NCBI GenBank assembly: GCA_903859155.1
Contig: CAIOLO010000010.1
Location: 1-64,000 of the forward strand
Length of the DNA: 64,000 nt
Direction: 5' to 3'
Origin: an uncultured beta proteobacterium
GTDB lineage: Bacteria > Pseudomonadota > Gammaproteobacteria > Burkholderiales > SG8-39
The translations under genes and the position numbers were made by a program. Position 1 is the first letter of the stretch, and each line of letters starts with the position of its first letter. The notes under the pieces were generated by a model, which was given only the letters and a program-made list of their open reading frames with translations, did no database searches and was not told the DNA's origin. This document shows positions 1 to 7,610 of the stretch, one piece after another.

Positions 1-153
1 CACACGCTTGAACGCGGTACTGGGAACCTTCACGTCCGCAAAATCCAGGGCGATCGTGTCCGACCGAACCTCGCCTGTCCTCAACGCTCGTGTGCAAGGA
101 TAGTCCCCGATCATTGCCGTCAGCCTGCGTTGCGTCATTTTGAATTTCTCCAT
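1..153 (-). CDS. Partial solute-binding protein, 4,5-dihydroxyphthalate-decarboxylase-like family
   Basis: Only the N-terminal 50 or so residues are inside the window; the gene continues past the left edge. The protein reads MEKFKMTQRRLTAMIGDYPCTRALRTGEV and then LDFADVKVPSTAFKRV. A GDYP-x-TRAL start followed by LDFADVK is typical of periplasmic-binding-fold proteins often annotated as 4,5-dihydroxyphthalate decarboxylase or ABC substrate-binding protein; I recognise this from memory of the family, not from a search. Start 153 is the longest choice. An internal ATG at 138 has a better ribosome site (GGAG 9 bases upstream), so the true start may be 138. The gene is missing from the ORF track because it is truncated. 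Its ligand is unknown. Confidence 0.6.
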   Translation of the reverse strand, partial: MEKFKMTQRRLTAMIGDYPCTRALRTGEVRSDTIALDFADVKVPSTAFKRV

Positions 154-270
154 GTTTGATTCTGTGAACCGAAAACGCCACCCGACGCGAGGTCACTAAG
201 CGGGGGCGGGGAATTGTAGGGCAAACCTGAAGCAGTCCCCAGGGCGATGGAGATTGCGTGTCAGCAGCGA

Positions 271-345
271 ATGACTTGTCCGGGGTAGCAGCAAGTCATC
301 TGTCCGGTTTGAGGGAGGACTATGGAATCCCCATTGAACCGGACA
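271..345. repeat. Two adjacent inverted repeats in a gene-free spacer
   Basis: ATGACTTG (271-278) pairs with CAAGTCAT (292-299), and TGTCCGGTT (301-309) pairs with AACCGGACA (337-345). All arms are perfect. The motif TTGTCCGG/CTGTCCGG also recurs directly at about 277 and 300. The spacer 154-428 holds no convincing gene. The arrangement resembles the non-coding end of an insertion sequence, but no transposase is present, so this is only a possible relic. Confidence 0.4.
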
Positions 346-428
346 CAACTGCTACGGCAGACTCGGAAGATGAGATGCAAGGAAGCGTACGAAGGTTCGC
401 ATGGCGCAGGGCGCGCCGGCGCGCATGC

Positions 429-1391
429 TCACTCCGGTTCGATCTTCGCGATACGGGCCAGATCGCGGTAACGAGCGATGCTCGACTCGACGACCTTGGC
501 GAAATCGGCCGGTGGGTTGACGATCGGCTTCATCATCATGGCGGCGATCCGCTCGCGTGCGGTGGAATCCTGCACGGCCTGGCGGACTTCGGACTGTACC
601 CGGTTGGCGATGTCCAAGGGCATCTTCGCCGGCCCGAACATCGCGAACCAGCCGCCATCCATTTCAGCGCCTTGAACACCGGCTTCGGCGGTCGTCGGCA
701 CATCGGGCAGGAAGTCCGCCCGGACACGATGGGTATAGGCAAGGGCGCGCAGTTTGCCCGCCTGGATGCCTTGCAGCACCACGATCGCCGGGCCGTTGAT
801 CATCTGCACCTCGTTGGCGAACAGGGCCTGGATTGCGGGGCCGGTGCCCTTGTAGGGTATGTGCAGCATGGATGTCCCGGCGCGCGCCTGGAACAGTTCC
901 CCGGACAGATGCATCATGTTGCCGATGCCGGGGCTGCCGAACGACAGCTTGGCACCCGGTTTGCTCGCTTCGGCAATGAACTCCTTGAGCGTCTTGACCG
1001 GCAGCGCGGCCGGCACCGTAATGATCATGGCCTCTATGCCAACGACCTGGGTAATCGGCGTGAAATCCCTGATCGGGTCGAACGGCAGCTTCTTATAGAT
1101 GCTTGGATTCACGGCGAACGCCGTGGTGGTGAACAACAACGTGTAGCCGTCCGCCGGGGACTTCGCCACATAGTCGGTCCCCAGGATGGTGTTCGCGCCC
1201 GGCCGGTTCTCGACCACGAACGGCTGGCCGGTCTGCGACTGCAACTGCGGCGCGATGATGCGCGCCAGGGCATCGGGTCCGCCGCCTGCGTCCGGCACCA
1301 CGATACGCACCGGCTTTGCCGGGTAGCCCTGCCCCAGCGCCACGGCACAGGGAAGCACTGAAAGAACGGAAAAAAGCGCACGGAAACGCAT
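429..1391 (-). CDS. Bug/TTT-family tripartite tricarboxylate transporter receptor protein
   Basis: A 320-residue periplasmic solute receptor of the Bug family, which captures organic acids (carboxylates, in some cases aromatic acids) for TTT transporters. The start at 1391 is chosen because GAGGAGGTGGATC lies directly upstream and because the protein then opens with a clean signal peptide (MRFRALFSVLSVLPCAVALGQG). The track start at 1454 adds residues with no signal. Family landmarks are YPAKPVRIVVPDAGGGPDALAR near the N-terminus, the VENRPGANTILGTDYVAKSPADGYTLL block, and PYKGTGPAIQALFANEVQ in the middle. No TctA/TctB membrane genes are in the window, as is common for the many orphan Bug receptors of betaproteobacteria. 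Ligand unknown; the aromatic-acid context is only suggestive. Confidence 0.9.
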   Translation of the reverse strand: MRFRALFSVLSVLPCAVALGQGYPAKPVRIVVPDAGGGPDALARIIAPQLQSQTGQPFVVENRPGANTILGTDYVAKSPADGYTLLFTTTAFAVNPSIYKKLPFDPIRDFTPITQVVGIEAMIITVPAALPVKTLKEFIAEASKPGAKLSFGSPGIGNMMHLSGELFQARAGTSMLHIPYKGTGPAIQALFANEVQMINGPAIVVLQGIQAGKLRALAYTHRVRADFLPDVPTTAEAGVQGAEMDGGWFAMFGPAKMPLDIANRVQSEVRQAVQDSTARERIAAMMMKPIVNPPADFAKVVESSIARYRDLARIAKIEPE

Positions 1392-1490
1392 GATCCACCT
1401 CCTCATCGGACAGGATTGCGCGGCGGCAATCTCGCCCGGGATTCTACTCGGCACCCGCCTGGCTTGCCTGCACGCGTGCCGCCGCGCTGC

Positions 1491-1970
1491 CTAATTCCTT
1501 GACACCACTTTAGGCGCCACCGTCAATTCGATGATGCGCGGCGAGACATTGCCCTCTTCGATCACCAATTCCGCCACCGCGATGGGCAACGTAAATCGCC
1601 TCGGCCCTGCGCTTCCCGGATTGACGAACCGCACCCCGCCACGCGCCTGGATGAGCGGCCTGTGCGAATGCCCCGATACCACCACATCAATGTCCTTCGG
1701 TACCGCGCCGCGCAGATCGGCCAAGTCGTGAATCACCAGGATTCGCGCACCCTCCAGCGCCACAACCGCGGACGCCGGAACAGCCTTCGCCCACAAGCCC
1801 GCATCGTTATTGCCGCGCACCACGGTGAGCGGCGCCAGCGCGGACAACGCCTCAAGCACCTTGGGCGAACAAATGTCTCCCGCGTGAATCAAATGATCGC
1901 AGCCGCGCAATGCGTCGATGGCCTCCGGGCGCATCAGATCATGGGTGTCGGAAATCAAGCCAACGCGCAT
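1491..1970 (-). CDS. YfcE/MJ0936-type metallophosphoesterase
   Basis: A 159-residue calcineurin-like phosphoesterase. The metal-binding motifs are in the right order: GLISDTHD near residue 4, HAGDICS near 30, RGNNDAG near 53, VIHD near 79 and VSGHSHRP near 98. Size and motif spacing fit the short YfcE/MJ0936 phosphodiesterases, whose natural substrates are mostly unknown. Its ATG overlaps the stop of the upstream ankyrin gene in a TGATG arrangement, so the two are translationally coupled. No signal peptide, so it is cytoplasmic. Confidence 0.85.
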   Translation of the reverse strand: MRVGLISDTHDLMRPEAIDALRGCDHLIHAGDICSPKVLEALSALAPLTVVRGNNDAGLWAKAVPASAVVALEGARILVIHDLADLRGAVPKDIDVVVSGHSHRPLIQARGGVRFVNPGSAGPRRFTLPIAVAELVIEEGNVSPRIIELTVAPKVVSRN

Positions 1971-2677
1971 CAGCGCCCGCCAGCCTTCGAAATCATTTCC
2001 ACCATTTGTGGAAAACGCCGCGCTCTCGCCAGCGCGAGCGGCGTCTGACCGGTGCGGTCGGCGAGATTCGGGTTCGCGCCCGCCGCCAATAATGCGCGCA
2101 ACGTATCCTGATGACGTGAACCACCGTCGCCGAGCACCACCGCCTCGATCACCGCCGTCCAGCCAAGATTATTGATGTGGTCAAGCGGCGCGCCCGATTT
2201 GATGAGCATTCGCACCACTTCCGCGTGCCCCAGATGCGCCGCTGCGATCAGCGCGGTGCCGTCATAACGACTGGTGATGTTTTTCGCGCTGCATCCCAGC
2301 GCCAGTGCGAGCTCCAAGGTCGCGAGATCGTTTGCCACCGCCGCGATGGTGACGATGTCGTAGCGGTCGCCTTCCAAGGCATTGACGTCCGCGCCCGCCG
2401 CCGCCAATGCGCGCATCGCCTCGTGACGGCCGAAATACGCCGCCACGTGCAAAGGCGTGCGTCCGCGACCATCGCGTGCATCCACGCTGCTTCGCGCGGC
2501 CTGTGCCGTGATGGCGCGGGCGTCGCCGCGCTCCGCGGCGGCATGCAAACCGCTGTAAGCCGTCCGCTCGGCGGCGCTGGGGGGTACCTGAGCGGCAGAC
2601 GGATCGGCGGCCAGGGCAAAAAGCGATAGGCCAATTATCGAAGCCGCCAACACGAGGTTTGCTCGTAATCTTTTCAT
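1970..2677 (-). CDS. Secreted ankyrin-repeat protein
   Basis: A 235-residue protein with a signal peptide (MKRLRANLVLAASIIGLSLFALAADPSAAQ) and about four or five ankyrin repeats. Recognisable repeat cores are GRTPLHVAAYFGRHEAMRALAAAGADVNA, GTALIAAAHLGHAEVVRMLIKSGAPLD, and GQTPLALARARRFPQMVEMISKAG at the end. The start at 2677 is preferred over the track start (2770) because it gives the signal peptide. It probably acts as a periplasmic protein-binding scaffold; the partner is unknown. It is coupled to the downstream phosphoesterase by a one-base stop/start overlap. Confidence 0.8.
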   Translation of the reverse strand: MKRLRANLVLAASIIGLSLFALAADPSAAQVPPSAAERTAYSGLHAAAERGDARAITAQAARSSVDARDGRGRTPLHVAAYFGRHEAMRALAAAGADVNALEGDRYDIVTIAAVANDLATLELALALGCSAKNITSRYDGTALIAAAHLGHAEVVRMLIKSGAPLDHINNLGWTAVIEAVVLGDGGSRHQDTLRALLAAGANPNLADRTGQTPLALARARRFPQMVEMISKAGGR

Positions 2678-3154
2678 CCCAATAACGCTTCCGCGACTAT
2701 TGCCGTCGCGCGACTTCGACCCTGTCCGCGGGCATCCGCACTTTCGCCCATACCAGCCTCCCCGCGTCAACCGAGTCCTGGCGCACCAACGCCACCGGCG
2801 GAATTGCGCCCGAGCCGCGCCGCGCCGCGCAGGCTGCTATGGTCTTGCCCGAATCGCCCCGCGATCTCCTCGGGAATTCCGCGAGAGTCTAATCTCAACG
2901 CCCGAACCGGTAAATGGCGGGTGTCCGGATTTCCCTTGCGGCCCGGGCCTCCGGTCACCGCAATGGCAGCGACAGTGGAGGAGAAATCAACCGCTCCGGC
3001 GGACATCGCAGCGATCGTATATACAAAACGCAGGATTGCAATCGGCGCTACAGGCGCAAATGCCTTGAGGGTATCGTAAGGAATTCATTGAAAATAAATT
3101 GTGCTGGCGCGAACGCCGCCCTGACGGGCGCGACAAGGACCCGGACCATTCGGC
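2678..3154. other. Gene-free stretch, 477 bases
   Basis: No recognisable gene. On the minus strand a frame ends in GRLVWAKVRMPADRVEVARRQ and a neighbouring frame contains LDSRGIPEEIAGRFGQ; these could be scraps of a decayed gene, but I cannot name a family. The promoter of the ankyrin/phosphoesterase pair should lie at the left end of this stretch. No convincing promoter or terminator can be pointed to. Confidence 0.4.
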
Positions 3155-4426
3155 TTATGCCGATTTCGTCGGCATTTGCGCGATGGGCCGCAGGAAAAAG
3201 ATCACCAGCAGGTTTATTACTGCAATAACAGCGCATATCTCGAAAACCAGGGTGTAGTTCTGCATCTTGTCGAAAATCAAACCTGCCATGATCGGCCCTA
3301 TGGCCCCACCCAGAGTATCTCCGGCGAAAACCATCCCCAGGATGGTCCCATGTGAACGCATGCCAAAAATGTGCGCAGTCATGGGCGATTCCATGGTCGC
3401 CAGTCCGCCATGCCCGAAACCAAAGAGGCAGGCATAGGCATACATCATCCGCAGGTCGGGCGACCCCAGCAGCAAGGCGAAAGCGGCTGCCACCAGCATT
3501 GCGCCCGATAGCATCGCCTGTTTATAGCCGAATCGGTCGGCAAACAGCCCCATGAGAACTCTTCCCGCGATACCGGCCATACCAAGTACCGAGATGATCG
3601 TGACGGCCTGACCCAGGGGAATGTTGTTGCCGGTCGCGTAGAGCACGGCATGGGCGATGATGATGTAAAAAAGGAAGTAGGTAAAAAAGTACACGGCTGC
3701 CAGGACGTACAGCTGCGCGGTACGCACCGCTTCCGAAAGCGTCAAACCGGAAATCGGCGCCGCGGCGCGGGAAGGGTTGCCCGAATCGTTATCACCCGCC
3801 CGCTTGCCGCAGCTTGCAGGTTCTTTTCGCAAAAACTGGGAACTGATGACGATGACGATGAAGGCCGACGCCCCGACGATCGCGTAAGAGGTCCGCCAGC
3901 CGTAGCGGGCAATAAGCAGATTGGATAGCGGGACCACGATCATCAGGGCCAGGCCCGTCCCTGCCAGGACGATGCCGGACATGAGAGCTCTTTGCTTGAC
4001 GAACCAGCGCGCGATGGTCGACATGATCGGTATCAACGCAGCGCTCATGCCGATATTGACAACGCCGTAGTACAGAAACAGTTGCCCGAGACTGTCTACC
4101 GTGGAAATCAAGAAATACCCCAGCCCCAGAAAACAACCGGCCACTGTCATGATAAGCCGCGGGCCAATCACGTCGCTCAGGCGTCCCACGAACACTGCGA
4201 TAACGCCAGTCCCTATCCATGTGACAGAAAAAGCGGCGGATGTCGGGCCCCGTTGCCAGCCGAATTCGTCAACCATGGGACCGAAAAAGACCCCGAATGA
4301 TTGGCGCGAGCCCCACATCACGATCGAGATCAATAATCCCGCTATAACGATGACGTAGCCGTAGGAAAAGCCGGCATTCCTGGCGGGAGCTTGGGCGCCC
4401 GATCGCGAACTGCCGTTTTCACCCAT
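3155..4426 (-). CDS. MFS transporter, OFA/monocarboxylate-like
   Basis: A 423-residue inner-membrane carrier of the major facilitator superfamily with about twelve hydrophobic segments. The first half has YGYVIVIAGLLISIVMWGSRQSFGVFFGPMVDEFGW, the classic opening of the oxalate/formate antiporter and monocarboxylate-type branch, followed by VGRLSDVIGPR (loop 2-3 motif A). The second half starts after a hydrophilic loop near residue 205, and a second motif A-like ADRFGYKQ follows near 295. GGGAGAAGA lies directly before the ATG. A small organic acid substrate is likely from the subfamily but is not determined. Confidence 0.88.
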   Translation of the reverse strand: MGENGSSRSGAQAPARNAGFSYGYVIVIAGLLISIVMWGSRQSFGVFFGPMVDEFGWQRGPTSAAFSVTWIGTGVIAVFVGRLSDVIGPRLIMTVAGCFLGLGYFLISTVDSLGQLFLYYGVVNIGMSAALIPIMSTIARWFVKQRALMSGIVLAGTGLALMIVVPLSNLLIARYGWRTSYAIVGASAFIVIVISSQFLRKEPASCGKRAGDNDSGNPSRAAAPISGLTLSEAVRTAQLYVLAAVYFFTYFLFYIIIAHAVLYATGNNIPLGQAVTIISVLGMAGIAGRVLMGLFADRFGYKQAMLSGAMLVAAAFALLLGSPDLRMMYAYACLFGFGHGGLATMESPMTAHIFGMRSHGTILGMVFAGDTLGGAIGPIMAGLIFDKMQNYTLVFEICAVIAVINLLVIFFLRPIAQMPTKSA

Positions 4427-4569
4427 TTCTTCTCCCTTGGAACTGCCGCCTGCAAACGGATTGGCATATGCGTCAGCAATACGCGCCTCGTGCTGGTCAA
4501 CGCGATCGCGCAGCTCTGGTCAATCTGGACCGCGCAAACAACAGAGCAATATTTTTCATGCCGCGCATT

Positions 4570-4647
4570 GCCCGCTTCAGCGGCAATTTCCTCCTCCTGC
4601 AAAAACTCATCAAAGTCCTGACCGATAAATCCGGGGTTGATTGTCAT
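4570..4647 (-). pseudogene. Possible decayed HigA/XRE-type antitoxin N-terminus
   Basis: The frame reads MTINPGFIGQDFDEFLQEEEIAAE, which resembles the opening of XRE-type antitoxins (IGSxFDDFLxEEGI). After that the reading does not continue into a helix-turn-helix and runs into the MFS gene out of frame. If real, it is a remnant. The rest of the spacer 4427-4703 shows nothing else. Confidence 0.2.
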
Positions 4648-4703
4648 CTTGCGCTTTATTTCGCGTTGTCCATGACCAGCAAGACGTCCGGGCAGCCGGC
4701 CCT

Positions 4704-5114
4704 CTACGCAGGCGGTCCTGTTTCAGGATCCGATTCGCGTTTCGCCGGCTTGGCCGGCAGCTTGGGCGAAGGTCTGCGCCCATCGAGCAGATGAAAGAAA
4801 CTCAACACCGGATGCCGCCACGCCATGCGCGGGCCGGCCCATTTCATCACCACGCGGACCTGCTCGCGCATGTCGACACTGTAGCAATGGACCAGGCAGT
4901 TGGTGCAGGTCGGTTTGGCATCGCCGAACAGGCAGCGCTCGAGGCGGCGGGTCGCGTATTCGTAGAGCGCGGCGCAATCGCGGCACAGCGGCGCCCCCCC
5001 CTGATGGCCGTGTCCGCGGCAGTACAGGCGCAGCATCGCCTCGATGGTTTTGAGTTCGCGCGCGCGGCGGACAAAACGCTTGTCGGTGGTGAATTCGATG
5101 ATTTGACGGGACAT
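4704..5114 (-). CDS. YgbA-like (nitrous-oxide-stimulated promoter family) small cysteine protein
   Basis: A 136-residue cytoplasmic protein matching the YgbA_NO family, whose members are induced by nitric oxide in enterobacteria. Visible landmarks are MLRLYCRGHGH near residue 26, then PLCRDCAALYEYATRRLERCLFGDAKPTCTNCLVHCY with paired cysteines, and the VMKWAGPRMAWRHPVLSFFHLLDG end that typifies the family. The cysteines suggest a metal or FeS site. The start at 5114 (MSRQIIEF) is chosen because the upstream extension is unlike the family and would overlap the hemerythrin gene. It lies 19 bases after the hemerythrin gene and is probably co-transcribed with it in an NO or oxygen response. Confidence 0.8.
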   Translation of the reverse strand: MSRQIIEFTTDKRFVRRARELKTIEAMLRLYCRGHGHQGGAPLCRDCAALYEYATRRLERCLFGDAKPTCTNCLVHCYSVDMREQVRVVMKWAGPRMAWRHPVLSFFHLLDGRRPSPKLPAKPAKRESDPETGPPA

Positions 5115-5133
5115 GATCCGGATCAGCCTGTGA

Positions 5134-5691
5134 TCAGACTTCCTTGATTCCGCGGCGCATGCGCATGGCACGGCCAACGGCATCCAGTTGCGCCTCGCCG
5201 AGCAGGCGGGTAGCCAGCGGCAGCAGTTCGTCCTCCTCGCGCGCTATGTGGCGCTGGTAGAACCCGGCCATTTGCGCGACTTCATCGGCGCCCAGATCGG
5301 GCTCCAGCCCGAGCCAGATCCCCTCCAGTTTCCAGCGAACCTGGCCCCAGATCTGTTCCAGTTCGCGGTGCTCGGCGCACAGCGCGTCGATCAGCACGCG
5401 CAGGGTCGGCATCCCGGTCTCCGGCACCGCCTGCAGCATGGCGGGGAACAGGTCTTCCTCTTCGTCGGCATGGTGGTGCTTGGCCGAGGTATCGAAATAG
5501 CGCAGGATGTTTTGCGCCGCATCGCGTGCGGATTGATCCGGTCCGTTTGCGGCAAGGTGCGGCACCAACCGCTGCAGAGTCTGGCACTGGCGCTCGACAC
5601 GGCTGTGGCAGGCAGACAGCATTTCCAGCGGCGCCTCGAAACCGGCGGCGGGCGAATCGAAGCCTGGGAAGACAACTTTAGTCGCGCACAT
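5134..5691 (-). CDS. Hemerythrin HHE domain protein
   Basis: A 185-residue cytoplasmic protein with a hemerythrin/HHE cation-binding four-helix bundle. Likely di-iron ligands are seen in MLSACHSRVERQ, AKHHHADEEEDLFPAML, LCAEHRELE, and YQRHIAREEDELLPLA. Such proteins sense or store O2 or NO, or help repair FeS centres. The N-terminal VFPGFDSPAAGFEAPLEML is usual for betaproteobacterial members and supports the ATG at 5691, although no good ribosome site precedes it. The partner YgbA-like gene follows at 19 bases. Confidence 0.85.
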   Translation of the reverse strand: MCATKVVFPGFDSPAAGFEAPLEMLSACHSRVERQCQTLQRLVPHLAANGPDQSARDAAQNILRYFDTSAKHHHADEEEDLFPAMLQAVPETGMPTLRVLIDALCAEHRELEQIWGQVRWKLEGIWLGLEPDLGADEVAQMAGFYQRHIAREEDELLPLATRLLGEAQLDAVGRAMRMRRGIKEV

Positions 5692-6096
5692 TGATGATCT
5701 TCAAGGATTTATCCAGAATTTCCGCCTGTTGACGGCCGTTGCTGCGGATTTCCGACGCGAAGCCCAAAGAACCAGAAACGATGGGTGTTCCGGGAGAAGT
5801 CGGGACAGGCAATCCCGGACACGACATTGGAGGCGCATGAAACTCTACCACTATCTCCAATACCGGCCACAAAGTGTAGTCCGGCAATGAACTGGACCAT
5901 TTCCGCAATTCCGACTGGGCAGGCGGTTAAGCTGAAAACCATGGGAATTTATCGGATTTTCCCAGCCGATTCGCACTCGTCCATTTGAATTTCCTGTTAA
6001 TTGAACGTCCATTCAATTATGATTCGATTCTTGACGGTCGCGAACCGTGCCTGAGTATTGACGCTGAGCATCCACTGAAAAAAGAGGAGGAGCACC
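5692..6096. promoter_or_regulatory. Divergent regulatory region between hemerythrin and ubiD-like genes
   Basis: A 405-base gene-free stretch between a minus-strand gene and a plus-strand gene, so it should contain both promoters. It holds an FNR/Dnr-like palindrome with one mismatch at 5691-5704, alternative hairpins around 5789-5819 (TCCGGGA...TCCCGGA, or CGGGA...TCCCG), and the operator-like palindrome listed separately. The ubiD-like gene has a strong ribosome site, AGAGGAGGAGCACC. No clear -35/-10 pair can be assigned. Confidence 0.5.
5999..6018. promoter_or_regulatory. Perfect palindrome, candidate operator for the ubiD-like gene
   Basis: AATTGAA-CGTCCA-TTCAATT: 7-base perfect arms around a 6-base spacer, ending 78 bases before the ATG at 6097. 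The form suits a dimeric repressor such as a TetR-family protein. Which regulator binds it cannot be told; the only TetR gene in the window lies 24 kb away and has its own candidate site. Confidence 0.5.
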
Positions 6097-7509
6097 ATGG
6101 CCTACAAGGACCTGCGGGAATTCATAGCAAAACTGGAGCAGGAAGGCGAACTGAAAAGGGTAAAGGCGAAGGTCGATTGGGAACAGGAACTTTGCGCCGT
6201 TGCAAAACTGAGCGAAGAGCAGCGCGGCCCGGCACTCCTCTTTGAGAACATCAAGGACTACTCCAGCCCGGTGCTCACCAGCGCATTTTCAACCGAGAAG
6301 GCCCTGGCGCTGGCGCTGGGTCTGCCCAAGGAAACTTCGCTGGTCGAAACCACCCGGACGTGGGTGAAGCGATCGCAGACCAAGATACCTCCTGTATGGG
6401 TAGAAACCGGTCCCTGCAAGGAAAATATCGACCGCGGGGACAAGGTCAACATCCTCAAATTCCCGGTTCCCCAATGGTATGAAGGGGATGGCGGGAGGTA
6501 CATAGGCACCACCTGCTGCATTATCACCAAGGATCCCGACACAGGTGTTGTCAACGTCGGCACTCACCGGATGATGGTCCACGACGAGAAGTCGACCGGC
6601 ATTTGGATGATTCCCGGAAAGCATATTGAACTGATGTTTAAAAAATATGCCGCACGCGGCGAGCGCATGCCGATAGCGGTTGCCCTGGGCGCGGATCCGG
6701 TCATGTTCGCGTGCTCCAGCGCGCCGTTTCCCTACGGTGAGTCCGAATACGACTACATGGGTGGAATTCGCGGCGAGCCCATGCAGGTGACTCGGGGAAC
6801 AACCGTCGATCTGCCCGTCCCGGCCACGGCGGAGATCATTCTGGAAGGCTACGCGGACCCGACGGAATCGAAGCATGAAGGCCCCTATGGAGAGTACTCG
6901 GGCCATTATCAGGCGGCCTATCCGAAGCCGGTCTTTCACGTCGAATGCGTCACACACCGCAATAATCCCATTTTCTGGGGATGCACGACGGGCATGCCGA
7001 TAACGGACACCCACATGATTCAATCGCTGAACCGCTCGGCTTTGCTGTGGAGCGATCTGGAGCGCATGAGCATTCCCGGGATAGTAGGGGTGTGCTGCTC
7101 GCCGGAGACCGGCGGCTATTTCACCGCGGTCGTATCGATCAAACAAATGTACCTGGGGCACGCGCGCCAGGTTGCAACGGCCTGCGTTTCGGTGGCCTCG
7201 GGCAACTACTCGACCAAACTGGTCGTGATTGTCGACGATGACATCGATCCTTCGGATTTGGGCCGGGTGTGGTGGGCCATCGGCATGCGCTGGCAGCCGG
7301 ACCGGGGAACCGACATGCTGCAAAGGGGACGATGCTCTCCTATCGATCCCTCGCTGCACATGGGCGACAAAAACTACACCTCAAGGATGCTGATAGACGC
7401 GACCATTCCCTATGAGTGGGAAGAAAAAGACCGGCCCCAGATCATCAAGTTGGCGGCCCCGGTGGTCAAAAAGGTCAAGGAGCGCTGGGAAGAGTTTTTT
7501 CCCAAGTAG
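6097..7509 (+). CDS. UbiD-family (prenylated FMN) decarboxylase
   Basis: A 470-residue UbiD-type enzyme; the family reversibly decarboxylates aromatic or unsaturated acids with prenylated FMN. The catalytic triad is present: Arg158 in NVGTHRMM, and Glu261 and Glu266 in EGPYGEYSGHY, with the same five-residue spacing as Glu277/Glu282 of E. coli UbiD. The start MAYKDLREFIAKLEQEGELKRV is standard for the family and has a strong ribosome site (GAGGAGGAGCACC). It stands alone as a plus-strand transcription unit between two minus-strand pairs, behind a palindrome. No UbiX-type prenyltransferase is in the window, so the cofactor must come from elsewhere. The substrate is not known. Phenylphosphate carboxylases, phthaloyl-CoA decarboxylase and related anaerobic enzymes belong to this family, which makes a feeder role for the nearby bam-like cluster plausible but unproven. 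Confidence 0.92.
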   Translation: MAYKDLREFIAKLEQEGELKRVKAKVDWEQELCAVAKLSEEQRGPALLFENIKDYSSPVLTSAFSTEKALALALGLPKETSLVETTRTWVKRSQTKIPPVWVETGPCKENIDRGDKVNILKFPVPQWYEGDGGRYIGTTCCIITKDPDTGVVNVGTHRMMVHDEKSTGIWMIPGKHIELMFKKYAARGERMPIAVALGADPVMFACSSAPFPYGESEYDYMGGIRGEPMQVTRGTTVDLPVPATAEIILEGYADPTESKHEGPYGEYSGHYQAAYPKPVFHVECVTHRNNPIFWGCTTGMPITDTHMIQSLNRSALLWSDLERMSIPGIVGVCCSPETGGYFTAVVSIKQMYLGHARQVATACVSVASGNYSTKLVVIVDDDIDPSDLGRVWWAIGMRWQPDRGTDMLQRGRCSPIDPSLHMGDKNYTSRMLIDATIPYEWEEKDRPQIIKLAAPVVKKVKERWEEFFPK

Positions 7510-7579
7510 GACTTCGCGGACAAGCGCGGCGGCTGGATGCCGCGCCGGCAAGACCTGGGGAATTGCGGGAACGGAAAGG

Positions 7580-7610
7580 CCTTCTCGCCGCCCCCGGGTC
7601 AGCGAGAAGG
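7580..7610. terminator. Hairpin between convergent genes
   Basis: CCTTCTCGC (7580-7588) pairs perfectly with GCGAGAAGG (7602-7610) around a 13-base loop. It lies at the meeting point of the ubiD-like gene and the methyltransferase gene and overlaps the last codon of the latter. No T-run follows on either strand, so it may be a weak bidirectional terminator or a processing signal. Confidence 0.45.

Noticed and set aside
258-1361. 367-residue plus-strand ORF
   Set aside because: It is a shadow of the Bug receptor gene on the opposite strand; the composition is Arg/His-rich and there is no family resemblance.
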